A stretch of DNA of 64,000 nucleotides from assembly GCA_946811695.1 (NCBI GenBank), contig OX328124.1, positions 33,130,203 through 33,194,202 on the forward strand, read 5' to 3'. Positions within the stretch are counted from its first letter, which is position 1. Each line of letters opens with the position of its first letter. The notes below the pieces were generated by a model, which was not told where the DNA came from, ran no database searches, and worked only from the letters and a program-made list of their open reading frames with translations. Made by a program: the position numbers and the translations under genes. Of this stretch, positions 20,805 through 31,762 are shown one piece after another. The DNA is from Gonocerus acuteangulatus. Its lineage: Eukaryota; Arthropoda; Insecta; Hemiptera; Coreidae.

Positions 20805-21587
20805 GGGTCTTTTCGCGAAGACCACATCCAGTTACTTTTGAAGTAGCAGGAGTGATTTTATCAGTGATTCAGCGCATGCGCGTAACTCCTTTGCCTTCCA
20901 ATTGGAGGATTCCGATGAGCAATTGCATTGGTTCTTGCTGGGAGTAAAGTAACCTTCAACAGTGAATTAGCTTTTGTTTATGAAAAAGCACAGCTTATGT
21001 TAGTGAGAAAAAATGGGTCTTTTACAATTAGTTCGCGATGTTCCTCACAAAGAAAAAGCGATTGGTTTCTTACTCGGAAAAATTAATATAATTCTATTAA
21101 ATTTAGCGAGTTAGATAGACTAGAGTCGCTAAAATTAATAGAATTCCATTAATTTCAGCGAGTTGGATTGACTAGAGTTTTGATATCTTCTTGAGCGAGC
21201 GGAAACGCATAGCTCGTATGCCCATAATGCTAAATAAATGTAAAATATCCAAAAAGAGAGAGAGAGAGAAAGAAAAGGAATAAAATTTGTGTTTTTATAA
21301 ATATCATTGTTTTTGTTATCCTTCATAACCTGCAAAACAGTTAACTTTAATGCTTACTAACTTTTTTCGTAGTTGAGAAAATTGATTTTGATCATATTAA
21401 CCTGTTAATTAATAAATATTGCTTGCCATTAGTCTAATATGAATTATAACCGGAGTCAAGTAGTAATAGATAACCAGCAAAGAACCTGTAAGCTAATCAG
21501 TAAGCTTATCAGCGAGTACGAGTTACTGTTATACATCATTACTGCTACTTCAAAAGTAACTGGATGTGGTCTTCGCAAATAGACCCC
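20805..21587. mobile_element. DNA-transposon-like element, ~45-bp inverted termini
   Basis: The left end has gggtct, then gcgaagaccacatccagt and tacttttgaagtagcag. The right end (21539-21587) is the inverse complement with few mismatches. The interior shares gcgagttggattgacta and gagcgagcggaaacgcatag with the spacer of the foldback at 51158-51718. No transposase frame was recognised, so it is probably non-autonomous. Confidence 0.75.
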
Positions 21588-22592
21588 CTTTTTGTAATTT
21601 TTGATCTATACCTACACAGCGTTTTAGCCAATCATCAGAATGTATGTTCACTTTAATCTATAGATATGTTTGTTCGTACTGCGTTGCATAAGTCATGTGT
21701 AAGCCTTTTCCTTCAGGGATCGTTGACCGCCGAGATCTCTTAGGTAGGTATTGTCGGAGTTTGGTCATGTGGTGTCTTAATAAAACCACATATTTTACAA
21801 GAAAATGTGTTATATTCACGCCGAAGTTTTGCCTTGAAGTTCAAGCCTTCATAAGGGCGATGACAAGAAAAAGAACTATGCCTTCCGGATGTGCAAACAT
21901 TTGTAACTTATACCTTTCCGATCTTTTAATTTTGCTTCATTATGATACCAGTCCAACATATGTTCTAGCACTTTTCCCCCATAGACTGGAAACCCGCTTA
22001 TGAGGTTGACCTCATGACGCAATCCGGCAATCCGAAGTGCCCACTTGAAACGTTTCGAAACCAATAGAAAACGACAGGAACGGTGGCTCAAGTTGTTATC
22101 AAATTTACTATAAGTAATTGGACGTGGATCATCTAATTACCATTTCCAAGGCCATGCCTATAACAATTGTCGAATATGGAAAATAAAAAGAATTTTCAGG
22201 GCTTTTCGATTATCTATTCGAAAGGTTACTAAATTTCCTACAAATATCGGTTCTAATGCTGCTTTTGATGAAGCCATCTCATTCAGAGAAATCGGTGCTT
22301 AAATATAGTAATTTCCGCTTAGGATACTGTCAGTTTCTTGTTTTGGCGCCTTAGATCTTGTTTAGGGATTTCACTTTACATGTGTTTACACTTTTCACAA
22401 AATATAAAAACAATACATTAAATGTATCTATTCTAAGCATACTAAGGATAAGAACGGAAACGTTCTAAGATGATGATGTTTCTATAAGTCGTTTTTAAAA
22501 AAATTATTTACCAAGTATGTTCATTTCAGTTTTCAATGCATTTAATATTATTTGAGTATTGTAAATAACATTGATAACCATGTCACAATCAT
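21588..22592. other. decayed repeats (hammerhead-like type II, X and Y fragments)
   Basis: 21820-21860, minus strand, reads CTTATGA, A, stem GGCTTGAA/TTCAAGGC, then AAAAC, a decayed type II motif. 21965-22050 has the cgcttatgaggttgacct string of family X in inverse orientation. 22330-22500 has the Y string (tttggcgcctta, gaacggaaacg). No coding frame. Confidence 0.45.
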
Positions 22593-22839
22593 AGGGTGCG
22601 TTTACATCTGATAGTTATAGCAGGATATTTATGTCAGACAGAAATTGTGACTAATGTAAAGAACAAACAATTTATGTCTAAGATATATATTTTTATCCTG
22701 AGCAATAAGGGTGCGTTTACATCTGGCTCTTCTTGCAGGAAATATATCTCAGGTGTCGGATATAATAATTATGATAATTATCTATCCGACACCTGAGATA
22801 TATTTCCTGCAAGAAGTGTCAGATGTAAACGCACCTTTA
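22593..22839. mobile_element. MITE-like elements ending gggtgcgtttacatctg
   Basis: The terminus gggtgcgtttacatctg occurs at 22594, 22709 and, inverted, near 22820. 22705-22839 is a near-perfect hairpin with ~55-bp arms (three mismatches or so) around an AT-rich loop. No coding capacity. Possibly one element nested in or beside a relative. Confidence 0.8.
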
Positions 22840-23417
22840 GTCTAGTAAAAATAATAATCTAGATATGCATGGATATTCCTAAAAACATAAATTTCTTATT
22901 GAAATAAGAAATATAAAAAGTGAAAAATATAGAGAATATATGTAGAAAACAACAAACTTTTATTATAATTGATTTGCTTAAAATTTAAATGCTTGAGATC
23001 AACTAACCAGGGAAGGCACAACATTGTATTTTTTTAGTCCATTTATTTTCGTGAATATTTTTTCTGGATATTGGGAAGGGTATTGTTAAGTATTTTCTAT
23101 AAAATGCTTAACGGATTTATATAAATTTTATTAATCCAATAAAGTCGGAGAACGAAATGACTCATAGACAGTGAGTCTAATGATGGAATGGCCCACGGAC
23201 CGGGTCATTAAGATACATTTTCGCTAGAGTCTGTACGGATACCGTGCTTTGCTAGTGACTGATAAGAGTAAGGCGGTAAAAGTAGGTGAAGCTAGGTGGG
23301 GATGGTGTATCCAGGGATGGTAAGGATGAATCAGAAGAGGGAGGTAGAGGTAATAACGGTCAGTGGGGAGTAGAGGTCGAAGACCTTGTACCGCTAGCTC
23401 TAGCTCAGGCAACGGGA
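22840..23417. other. no recognised feature
   Basis: AT-rich at first, then a purine-richer patch leading into the CT satellite. Confidence 0.35.
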
Positions 23418-23433
23418 TCTCTCTCTCTCTCTC

Positions 23434-23499
<66 letters not shown>

Positions 23500-23504
23500 A
23501 CACA

Positions 23505-23539
<35 letters not shown>

Positions 23540-24130
23540 TCTCTACTCCATCGCTCTCTCTCTCTTCCACAATCTTGCTCTCTCCCTCTCTCACACACTC
23601 TCCTCCATCGCTCTCTCTCCCCCACAATCTTGCTCTCTCCCTCTCTCACACACTCTCTCCTTCATCACTCTCTCTCTCTCTCCCCCACAGTCTTGCTCTC
23701 TCCCTCTCTCACACACTCTCCTCCATCGCTCTCTCTCTCCCACAATCTTGCTCTCTCCCTCTCTCACACACTCTCTCCTCCATCTCTCTCTCTCTCCCAA
23801 AATCTTGCTCTCTCCCTCTCTCACACACTCTCCTCCATCGCTCTCTCTCTCCCAAAATCTTGCTCTCTCCCTCTCTCACACACTCTCCTCCATCGCTCTC
23901 TCCTCCTCTCTCCCACTATCTTGCTCTCTCCCTCTCTCCTCCATCGCTCTCTCCCTCACACTATCTCGCTCTCTCCCTCTCGCCTCCATCGCTCTCTCTC
24001 TCCCTCTACCTCGGTCTCTACTTATCTCTCTCACACACTCGCCTCCCGTTCTCAAACACACTCACTCTCGCTTTCTCTCTCACACACTATCTCCCCCCAT
24101 TCTCATGCCCTCTCTCTCTCTCGCACAACC
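23418..24130. repeat. CT-rich satellite with ~55-63 bp higher-order period
   Basis: Starts as (TC)n. From 23571 a motif (aatcttgctctctccctc, then tcacacactctcctcc, atcgctctctct) recurs at 23571, 23626, 23689, 23744, 23801, 23856 and about 23917. Spacing varies by multiples of the CT unit. It opens long frames on both strands, including one of 333 codons made almost only of Ser/Leu, which I regard as non-coding. Confidence 0.95.
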
Positions 24131-24639
24131 ACGTAAAACAATTCTTACGCACAATCGTACGCGGAAAAGTACACACTCCCTCAGCCACTCTCTCTCTCTT
24201 TTACTTTTAATTTCCTTTCTCGCACCCTTAAACATAATCGTACACTCAATAAATTCCCATTGCAAGTTTTCTCCAGAAATAAATTAAATTAAAAATTAAT
24301 AATTGAGTCAGTTGTTCATTACAATTTGAAATTCTGAGTCGCAGAAATTCCGTCATCTTACCACTTTTTTATTTCTAGTGTTATTTGGAAAGCCTGAAAT
24401 CACTTGCTTTTATAATTTATGAAAAATATGGACACCTGCTTTAATGAAATCTTGAAGAAAAGTCACTAGGCGCTATCATACAAAGAAAACTTAGAGCAGC
24501 GTTCGTCGACTCACTAGGCATCTTCGACTTCCGCACGCGTTCATTTTACCTTTATTAGAATACTGAGAAATTCATTTTACTGCTAACAGCAATATGAAGC
24601 CATATGATTCTGAGAAAAACAGAAACACATTCCTGATCA
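24131..24639. other. no recognised feature
   Basis: AT-rich spacer. Confidence 0.35.
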
Positions 24640-25150
24640 AAGCAACGAAACCAACACTTTCGAACTATTAAGCACTCATCGGAAAATACTTGAGAACAAC
24701 ATTTGTTGGAATTCAGTAACCTTTGGAATCGTTAGTTTCCACTTACCCCGACTTCACAAATCTTTAGGAGATATTCAAGACAAAATACGGAAGCCCCAAG
24801 ACTGCTCATGTCTGTAAATAAGGTTTTTTTCCCCCAATTACTTCCTTAACTACGAATGTAACCGAAATTTAAATATTTAAATTTAAATAATATGAATATG
24901 AAACATGCGGAAAAACACTTAACCGAATCCATCGTTTTTGTCTGATGTAACGGAAATTTAATTAGGAAAACCAGTGGATAATATCCTCCTTTTTGGAAAA
25001 CCACTATAAATGTCGCCTTTAAGATGGTGTCATTAATTTAATTTAAGCTTATAAACGCAAAAACTTATACGCTGCGATTTTTTAGGCCATAATCTCATAA
25101 CTTATTTTTGTAACGAATTTTATCAAATTTGGAACATTTTCGATCCAGCC
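24640..25150 (+). repeat. dispersed repeat family X, copy 4
   Basis: Shares taagcactcat, aacatttgttgga, tttccacttaccccgact, the acttccttaac string and gaacattttcgat-like end with the other X copies. Confidence 0.5.
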
Positions 25151-25195
25151 GAGACTGCAGAGCAAGTACACGGCGAGAGGACTCCCTAGCAAGAA

Positions 25196-25245
25196 GAGCT
25201 CCTGATGAGGTGTGAAAATATGCACGAAACATGACGGGCCTAAAA
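25196..25245 (+). ncRNA. hammerhead-like motif, diverged
   Basis: GCTC, CTGATGA, G, GTGT…GCAC stem, GAAAC, ATGA. The core is canonical here (CUGAUGA), but the GAGC partner of stem I is lost (cgggc) and ACATGT reads ACATGA. Probably decayed. Confidence 0.4.
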
Positions 25246-25346
25246 AATAAAGTAGTATGAAGGAAGGATTACTGCTTTAACGACCCCAAGCCTCCTAAAA
25301 TCTGAGAGAATTTAAATACATTTTGGGTAATTTGCAAGAATAAATA

Positions 25347-25349
<3 letters not shown>

Positions 25350-25441
<92 letters not shown>

Positions 25442-25443
25442 AA

Positions 25444-25482
<39 letters not shown>
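25350..25482. repeat. three (AT)n blocks
   Basis: AT dinucleotide blocks separated by short linkers, one of them agtttaaa. Confidence 0.95.
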
Positions 25483-25485
<3 letters not shown>

Positions 25486-25630
25486 TAAAGTTCTTTGGAT
25501 GCTTAGGGTCAGTATAACAGTAGTCCTGAGGAAGGCTCTACTATATTTATTATTTATTCCCTACATGTTTCATGCCTTTTCGTCACATGTGCTCTGAAGC
25601 GTGGCGGGCGTAATACAGAGGCTACAAAAA

Positions 25631-26981
25631 AACTGAAAAGTATTATGAAACATTTTGGGTCGTCTTATAGAATAAATTGAATTTATAAACGTGTGAACCA
25701 ACTTTATTTTGGAGACCTACGGGGTCTGAAACGTGAACATCTCTGATAGGCACCTCTGGATTGCCTCATACGGTCGATTTTATAAACGGGTTGCTTCCCT
25801 ATCTACATAGGTAGGAGGAAAGAAACGCGCTAAAATATGAAATAGTGAAATATATTTTGAATATGTACATTTTGTATGCAAAAAAAGTTATTTTAAGCAC
25901 ATCCCTCAGAAGTGATCATCTTCAAGACGGGAACTGGATCATTTTCCTGTTGAATGTACCTAGTACGTTACGCCTCGAACTGACTTAACCATGAAGAGAG
26001 CATGAGTAACTAAGCATGATTTGACTGGGTGTATTTAAAACGGTCCCGAAGCCTGGACCGTAGGCTAGAATGTTGATGCATTTGCTGAACCACAGTTAGC
26101 ATACCAATAGACAAGAGAGAGGTAGCCATCTCTGTATTCAACTCCTGCTGGTGGCATACTTTCCACAAATACACCTTTACATCTTTACCAATGTTAAAGG
26201 GCTTTAAGGATTTTTACTTCCCTCCATATAGGGGGAAATCCCGCTTACGGCGGTGAACCGATGACCCAGTCCGGAAGTGCTAATGACAAATTCGCATGAA
26301 TCCTTGACGGCTTCCAGAGCAAATCTTGGAAAAAAAAATAAAGTGAGGCGAAAGTATAAATTATTAAGTAGATTCTGGCATTAAAAGAACATTTAAAAGA
26401 AGCCGGTATCAGCAAAACAGAGATTTTAGTTAAAGGTATTTCAATATAAATCTGATATTAAATCAAATATAGATATTTCTAATAAAGATATTTTCAGATT
26501 TTCAATACACCATTTAGATATTCATTAGATAAAGATATTTCACTGTAAATACACTTCAAAGCAAAAAAAAATCCCGTGTTAGTTTAACCTGTATAATCAG
26601 TCATACAGAACTCAACTGACTTAACAATGTTTTTTCATATTTGACTGTCGTTGACTTATTTCTTGGAGTAAATATTATGAATCAACGGAGAAGAAATGAA
26701 ATAAAGTATAGAAAATAAAATGGTTATAAGAGGTTAAGCATAATGTAAGTCCTTATGATGAAGTCTGGGCCATGTTGGCGAGACATATGACCCCTTGACA
26801 GGTTGACCTCTTGCACTAGCGTTTCCGTTCATTAATGATACATCGAACGGTCAATCGTGGTCGAGTTGTGAAACATCCAACGAACCAAGTATCCATTTTA
26901 ATACTGTCTTATGGGTACTTCGCAGACGCCGTAAACTCCCAAAAATAATATTATACGTTCCACTTGAATTAATTTTGATAA
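25631..26981. other. AT-rich DNA with fragments of a dispersed repeat
   Basis: 25750-25830 (attgcctcata, acgggttgcttccctat) and, inverse, 26215-26300 (ctccatatagggggaaa, cccagtccggaagtgcta) belong to the X-associated dispersed repeat. No genes recognised. Confidence 0.4.
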
Positions 26982-27105
26982 ATTTTATCCGATCTAACAA
27001 ACAGCTAACTTTAAGACATATATACTTTACAGACAGTTGAAGAAGAGAACATTTACAGATACCCACTGACCTTACAGAATGTTTGACCGATGGTAGCCAT
27101 TATTT
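26982..27105 (+). pseudogene. LINE ORF2 C-terminal remnant, decayed
   Basis: Plus-strand codons NKQLTLRHIYFTDS, stop, RREHLQIPTDLTECLTDGSH. They align with NTNLTIKHILTEC and RLNLPYDMTELLTDDSPH of the LINE at 36464-36850. The cysteines of the zinc knuckle are lost and there is an in-frame stop. It sits directly upstream of a second LINE 3' end. Confidence 0.6.
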
Positions 27106-27110
27106 AACTG

Positions 27111-27765
27111 TTGTCAGAACGAGACACATTAAACCTGCCAAACGACATGAACGAACTCTTGGCACAATAATCACCCACTTAAAGATACAAAAAAAAAAAA
27201 AAAAAAAAAAAAACCAGTCCCGTAACAGGCCATGAGGGCCCTGAGGGGCAGATACTATAGAGGTATCTGATTCATGACCATACGGCACACTAGGGAGATA
27301 GTGTGGTAAGTACTATGCTCCGGCCGCCTGATTTTCCCCTTGGCTGCTTCGACTTCTAGAGTCATTAGCACCCAATGTACCCATTAACTAAGACACTAGA
27401 AGAAAAAATCTATAGTGCTTGCTCGGGAATTGAACTAAGCTCCTCCAACTTATTAGTCCAGTGCTCTACCACTGAGTTAACCTCACCCCCACCTAAAAGA
27501 TACTAACATTTACACATAAATTTAGAATACGCGAATTGTATAAATTATAATAACATGTATGACTTAACGTCAAGTGAAGTAAATATTTCAAAACCTTAAT
27601 TTTTTTTTCTTGGATTTTATACTCCATTTTAAAATAATTTTCAATGCCCAAAATATTCCTGATTTTTTGTAACTTTTTGTAGTTGGTTTGACAGTGGTTT
27701 CTACCGCGAACATTTGAAAAGGAGCGGAAGGAAATTTATTCAATTTGAATCAATAAATAACCGTT
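27111..27765 (+). mobile_element. I/Jockey-group LINE 3' end, split by a SINE
   Basis: 27116-27160 reads ERDTLNLPNDMNELLAQ in frame, then a stop. After the SINE at 27189-27495 the 3' UTR continues (catttacacataaattt, tgtataaattataat, ccattttaaaataatttt, tggtttctaccgc). It parallels 36850-37248, base for base in many stretches. The tail is aataaata. Confidence 0.8.
27189..27495 (-). mobile_element. tRNA-derived SINE (S2) inserted in a LINE
   Basis: Minus-strand S2 copy: head gaggttaactcagtgg and B box near 27430, body as in 11050-11404, ending gttacgggactgg. An 8-bp direct repeat (aaagatac) flanks it at 27181-27188 and 27496-27503. The homopolymer at its 3' end is poly(T) in SINE sense (plus-strand A at 27189-27213), unlike the poly(A) of the 11050 copy. 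Confidence 0.85.
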
Positions 27766-28217
27766 GTCATGGAAAATGGAGAGAACGAGATTCTGATCTT
27801 CCTATATATGTCAAAATAGGTTAGGAAATCGTAGTTAATGTGAAGTATCAATTCGACAGCTTTCTAAATTTCCTACAAACAGGATCTTATACGATTTTTG
27901 AACAAGTGATTTCGTTCTGAGAAATCGATGCTAAAATAGAGCAATTTCTACTGAGGAAACAGTCAGTTTCCTCTTGTGGGGCAGGCGATCTTGCTTCGCT
28001 CTGAGATTTCATTTTTAAACTTATTCACATGTTTCACGAAAGATCAGACCGAACTAATAATTTTTAATATTGCTCTAAATATCTTTGATGCGTGTTCATG
28101 AAGGCTTAAGTTATTTTTGAGCATTTGGAGATTATGAGGTAGTGTTATTGCACGAAATCTCAGCTACGTTTGGTATTAAGGTCTTAAGCCAAACTTTAAA
28201 AGTTGGTTAACTGTACC
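27766..28217. repeat. inverse X fragment and Y segment
   Basis: Strings tctaaatttcctacaaa, gagaaatcgatgct and cagtcagtttcctcttg match 22230-22400. This is a recurring unit of unknown class. Confidence 0.45.
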
Positions 28218-28227
28218 AATTGATATT

Positions 28228-28325
28228 TTTTTTTTTTTTCCTTTTTTTTTCGGCGCATCTACATCTTGGCCATTAGCGCAGGGCTATCTACAGGTTGCCA
28301 CCCTTTTCTAATGCCAACGGCACGT
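28228..28325 (-). mobile_element. 5S-derived SINE, 5'-truncated copy
   Basis: In minus sense only the last bases of the 5S head (acgtgccgttggcatt) remain. The body (ggtggcaacctgtagat, gccctgcgctaatggcc) and tail gatgcgccg with an A/G-rich end follow. A 10-bp direct repeat aattgatatt (28218-28227, 28326-28335) proves retrotransposition. The 5' truncation is typical of target-primed reverse transcription. Confidence 0.85.
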
Positions 28326-28960
28326 AATTGATATTATACCCTAATAAGTCACGTTTATCATTTCCTTCCAGGTATTAAGAAACTTTGCTTTTGCTCTCCT
28401 CAACAATTAATATTTTGACATAAGCCCTTTTGACCGCGCATCGAAGAAATGTCTCTTGGAATAAAGCTCTAAGATGACGCAGTTCCAGCGAGTCGGACTT
28501 TCTTTAAGGGTGAGATAGTTCTCACCCACGCTTTGCTATGCCACATCCGGAGCCTTTAAATACCTATATTAGCCCTTTAATGGGGTTGATGAATTGTCAG
28601 CCGGTATTTGAAGACAATAGAGAGACAATAAGTAATTCCGTTAGCTGTAAGGAGCTAGATGGAGTCGGGCTGAATCAGCTGTTATTACTGCACCCAGGGC
28701 ACTATTTCGGCTCACCCAAGCAAAGGCCTCTTTAGGATTCCAGTGGCAACGACACTTTCCTATCATCCCTCACTAACATCCATGGGGTCAAACCAAATCT
28801 CATAATGTTGTTTTGTTTTTTTAAATTAATTTATTTATGAGTATCCGCACAACTGCACACATATACATCCAGTTGCAGTTAAATAAATGCATCGTAAACT
28901 TACTTGAAAATTCAATGATGTTACACAAAATCTCTATTATAAGATGGTGAAACTATTTTT
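28326..28960. other. no gene; Y end near 28470-28515
   Basis: aagatgacgcagttcc and gcgagtcggactttc mark a Y-family end. A frame at 28538-28735 has no recognised family. Confidence 0.4.
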
Positions 28961-28964
28961 CAAT

Positions 28965-29690
28965 ATATTTATATGTGGCAGAAGGTCAAATTAAAAAAAC
29001 AAAACAAATCGCTCACTTTTTTCGATACTCCTTTATTATGCTCTACATGTTTCTCATCTCTATGACGTCTCTTCAGGAGCACTTAAACTAATATAAAATA
29101 TCATTATAGGCTACACATCCGAGAACCTTCCGCAGGTAGGGCCACTCAAGTCAAGACCTGTTCCTACCTACCGCAGGTAGGGCCACTCAAGTCAAGACCT
29201 GTTCCTACCTACCGCAGGTAGGGCCACTCAAGTCAAGACCTGTTCCTACCTGTGGAAGGTTCTCGCAAGTGCAGGCTACACTTCCAAGAACCTTCCGCAG
29301 GTAGGGCCACTCAAGTCAAGACCTGTTCCTACCTGCGGAAGGTTCTCGCAAGTGCAGGCTACACTTCCGAGAACCTTCCGCAGGTAGGGCCACTCAAGTC
29401 AAGACCTGTTCCTACCTGCGGAAGGTTCTCGCAAGTGCAGGCTACACTTCCGAGAACCTTCCGCAGGTAGGGCCACTCAAGTCAAGACCTGTTCCTACTT
29501 GCGGAAGGTTCTCGGAAGTGCAGCCTGTATTTACATATTATATTAGTTCGAGAGCTCCTGAAGAGGCGTCGCGACGCCATGTACGAGTACATGTTTCTAG
29601 CCTTAATAAAGATGTAACGAAAAAAGTGAGCGTTTTTTTTTTGTTTTTTTTACCCTCTGCCACACATAAATATATTAAAAAATCTCTAAG
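28965..29690. mobile_element. PLE foldback (P4) with hairpin satellite core
   Basis: Outer inverted ends: aatatatttatatgtggcag near 28965 against ctgccacacataaatatatt near 29660. The inner arms each carry the gctcctgaagag hammerhead-like remnant (minus 29040-29080, plus 29554-29580) with broken stem II or missing GAAA. Between the arms lies the tandem array at 29125-29520. Interpreted as two PLE ends head to head. Confidence 0.75.
29125..29520. repeat. 41/83-bp tandem array of hairpins
   Basis: cgcaggtag occurs at 29131, 29172, 29213 (41-bp steps) and then 29296, 29379 and 29462 (83-bp steps). Each 83-bp unit has GAGAACCTTCCGCAGGTAG and its exact inverse complement, separated by 24 bp. The first units retain only half of it. 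The unit core matches the sequence just inside the ribozyme motif in the PLE at 52240-52275 (accttccgcaggtagggcca). Confidence 0.9.
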
Positions 29691-30159
29691 TATGACAGAC
29701 AATATACTTTCAAACAATTCAGTTCATGCAATAAAAAAGAAAAAAAAAAGTTTTAATCGTTGACAATATCTACACATTTTATTTTCCGTTTTTAGCTCAT
29801 TAATGAAGATGAACCACCTGTTTGCAATTTTTCGTGAATGAGTAAAACAAGAATATAGAGCTGTTGTGCAAATATCGTGAAATCATAAAAATGATTGGAT
29901 AACGAACATTGAAAAATAAAAAATAGATAGAATGAAACTAGATTAAAATAGAAATTACATTAATAATCTTTATACATTTTTATGTTACAGAATAAACATC
30001 TAAAAAAATAAAAATTTAATGAAAAATAAAAATAAATATAAGCAAATTATAAAAAATAAAATATATAAAAGATTTTGTTGAGAGTCAGACGTAAAATTGA
30101 GAATAGCCAGAGGCTGTTGAGAGCAGATGATTAAAATTGATTCCCAAATAAGAGAAGGT
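29691..30159. other. AT-rich, no recognised feature
   Basis: Very A-rich spacer. Confidence 0.4.
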
Positions 30160-30281
30160 TTTTTCTTTAGAAAAAAGAAAAGGCATCAGACCTATCCTGA
30201 CTAGAAAAGGGTGGTAATCTATAGACAACCCGTTCTAAAATTCATAGTTAATTATAATGGACGTTAAAATTTAAATAAATA
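30160..30281 (+). mobile_element. SINE type S3, 5'-truncated copy
   Basis: Keeps only body and tail: cctgactagaaaagggtgg, taatctatagacaacccg, aatggacgttaaaattt and TAAA repeats. A 13-bp direct repeat aataagagaaggt flanks it at 30147-30159 and 30282-30294. Same tail as the full S3 copy at 31541-31762. Confidence 0.85.
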
Positions 30282-30357
30282 AATAAGAGAAGGTGTAGAC
30301 GATCGGGGTTCGGTAATTTTTTTGATAAAACTAAATTTTGTAACTAAAATTTGCAAT

Positions 30358-30488
30358 GTTTATTTGCCAACGTTTCGGCTTGTACCTTGTAGACTACATT
30401 TCAAAGTGTGACTGGGTTTTTCTCTCGCCCTACCTCTATAGCCCGAAGGTGGCTTGTAATGCAAGGCGAAACGTAGGCAAATAAATAT
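30358..30488. mobile_element. short foldback with gcc-GAAACGT motifs
   Basis: tttatttgcc, aacgtttcggcttgta at 30358 is inverse to caaggcgaaacgtaggcaaa at 30463. The right arm reads CCCGAAGG, tgg, CTTG/CAAG stem, GCGAAAC, a degraded hammerhead-like core. Confidence 0.5.
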
Positions 30489-30522
30489 TACTGATTTATT
30501 TTTTTAATTTATTTTAGAAACA

Positions 30523-30858
30523 GGGGGGCGAGGTTAGCTCAGTGGTAGAGCACTGGACTAATAAGTTGGAGGACCTGAGTTCAAATCCCGAGCAGGCACT
30601 AAAGATTTTTTTCTTCTAGTGTCTTTGTTCATCGGTTGAATTCGGCCTCCCTGACCGTCCCTAGGCCAACCCAGCCTTTAATTAATTTAATAATGGGTAC
30701 CTTGGGTGCTAATGAATCTAATAGTCGAAGCAGTCAAGGGGAAAATCAGACGGCCGGAGGCATAGTACTGACCATACTATCTGCCTAGTGTGCCGTATGG
30801 TCATGAATCAGATACCTCTATAGTATCTACCCCTCAGGGCCCTCTTGGCCTGTTACGG
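30523..30858 (+). mobile_element. tRNA-derived SINE (S2)
   Basis: Same order as 11050-11404: gcgaggttagctcagtgg, gagttcaaatcc, body, ggcctgttacggg. It lacks a homopolymer tail. A short direct repeat gaaaca (30517-30522, 30859-30864) may be the target duplication. Confidence 0.85.
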
Positions 30859-30889
30859 GAAACAAAATAATACCTATACTATTTTGAAG

Positions 30890-31015
30890 GCAAACTTTGT
30901 TGTTTGTGGTATCTTAATAAAACTTAAAGAAAATGAGTTTAATTTTGACATTTTGGCTTGAATTTCAATCCTTCATCGGGGCTGTAAAACAAGAAGGACA
31001 TAGCTAATGCTAATT

Positions 31016-31083
<68 letters not shown>

Positions 31084-31120
31084 TATATACATATCTAGAG
31101 CTTGGATTAGAGGTAGATTA
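30890..31120 (-). mobile_element. type II hammerhead-like terminus
   Basis: The minus strand near 30950-30980 reads CCGATGA, A, stem GGATTGAAATTCAAGCC, AAAA. It is followed outward by aaaactc and ataccacaaac strings. Similar to 62930-63040, where the same order also abuts an (AT)n tract. Confidence 0.45.
31019..31094. repeat. (AT)n microsatellite
   Basis: Long AT tract with two interruptions. Confidence 0.95.
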
Positions 31121-31540
31121 ATACAGATTTAAAACTTGAATGGATAACCCACTCTCCAGGCCTTCATCCTATCCTACCACCCTTCAAAACTAGCGGGTGG
31201 TCAAAACTCCCCCTCCCTCACCCGCTATTTTTCTAAAAACTTACCACAATCCCCCACATTCAGAAATGTTTGCGCATTCGTGAAACATAGTTCTCTTAGC
31301 CTATTTATATCCTGTAATTATTAATTTTGTATTTCTTTTTATGTTCCACATTTAAGTTTTAAATCTATATTAATCTACCTCTAGTTTAAGCTCTAGCGAT
31401 GAAAAAAAAAAACTCTTAACAAATGTATCATTCATACTCCTGAATATATAATGTTTTTGTTATTTTTTCAGTAATTTCTTTGGTACATAAATTAGTATGT
31501 ATGTATTAGTATGTATATCTAATTTATGTACATAATTAAC
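31121..31540. other. no recognised feature
   Basis: Contains a partial inverse repeat (agagcttggattagagg against acctctagtttaagctct, with ttaatctacct). Confidence 0.35.
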
Positions 31541-31762
31541 ACCGGAAACCCGATGGCCACGAGTGTTAAGGCGTGAGCACTTGACACTTTGCCAAGGGTC
31601 GTGCGTTCGGTTCCCACTATGGGATGGTATCTTTTCTCTAGAAAAAGGAAAAGGCATCTGACATATCCTGGCTAGAAAAGAGCGGGAACCTATAGATAAC
31701 CCGTCCTAAAATTCGTTGTTAAAATTAATGGACGTTAAAATTTGAATTTAAATAAATAAATT
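31541..31762 (+). mobile_element. tRNA-derived SINE (type S3)
   Basis: Head with gatggccacgagtgttaag (A-box region), tgacactttgccaaggg and gtgcgttcggttccca (B box). It resembles a Ser/Leu-class tRNA with a variable arm. The body has ctggctagaaaagagcgg and aacctatagataacccg; the tail is atggacgttaaaattt with TAAA repeats. A second copy lies on the minus strand at 45771-45980. Confidence 0.85.

Larger units (their letters stand above)
25190..25630. mobile_element. PLE termini in inverted pair (P3)
   Basis: 25196-25310 carries gctcctgatgagg to acgaaacatgacggg. 25490-25620 is the inverse relative (ccctacatgtttcatgcc, agcgtggcgg). The arms share cgaccccaagcctcc against ggatgcttagggtc. Three (AT)n blocks fill the space between them. 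Confidence 0.6.

Noticed and set aside
23286..24287. 333-codon open frame and several overlapping long frames
   Set aside because: Composed almost entirely of Ser/Leu/His from CT and CA repeats, open in several frames on both strands. No domain.
29125..29520. CRISPR-like array
   Set aside because: Units are contiguous and palindromic, without unique spacers, in an evidently eukaryotic repeat context.
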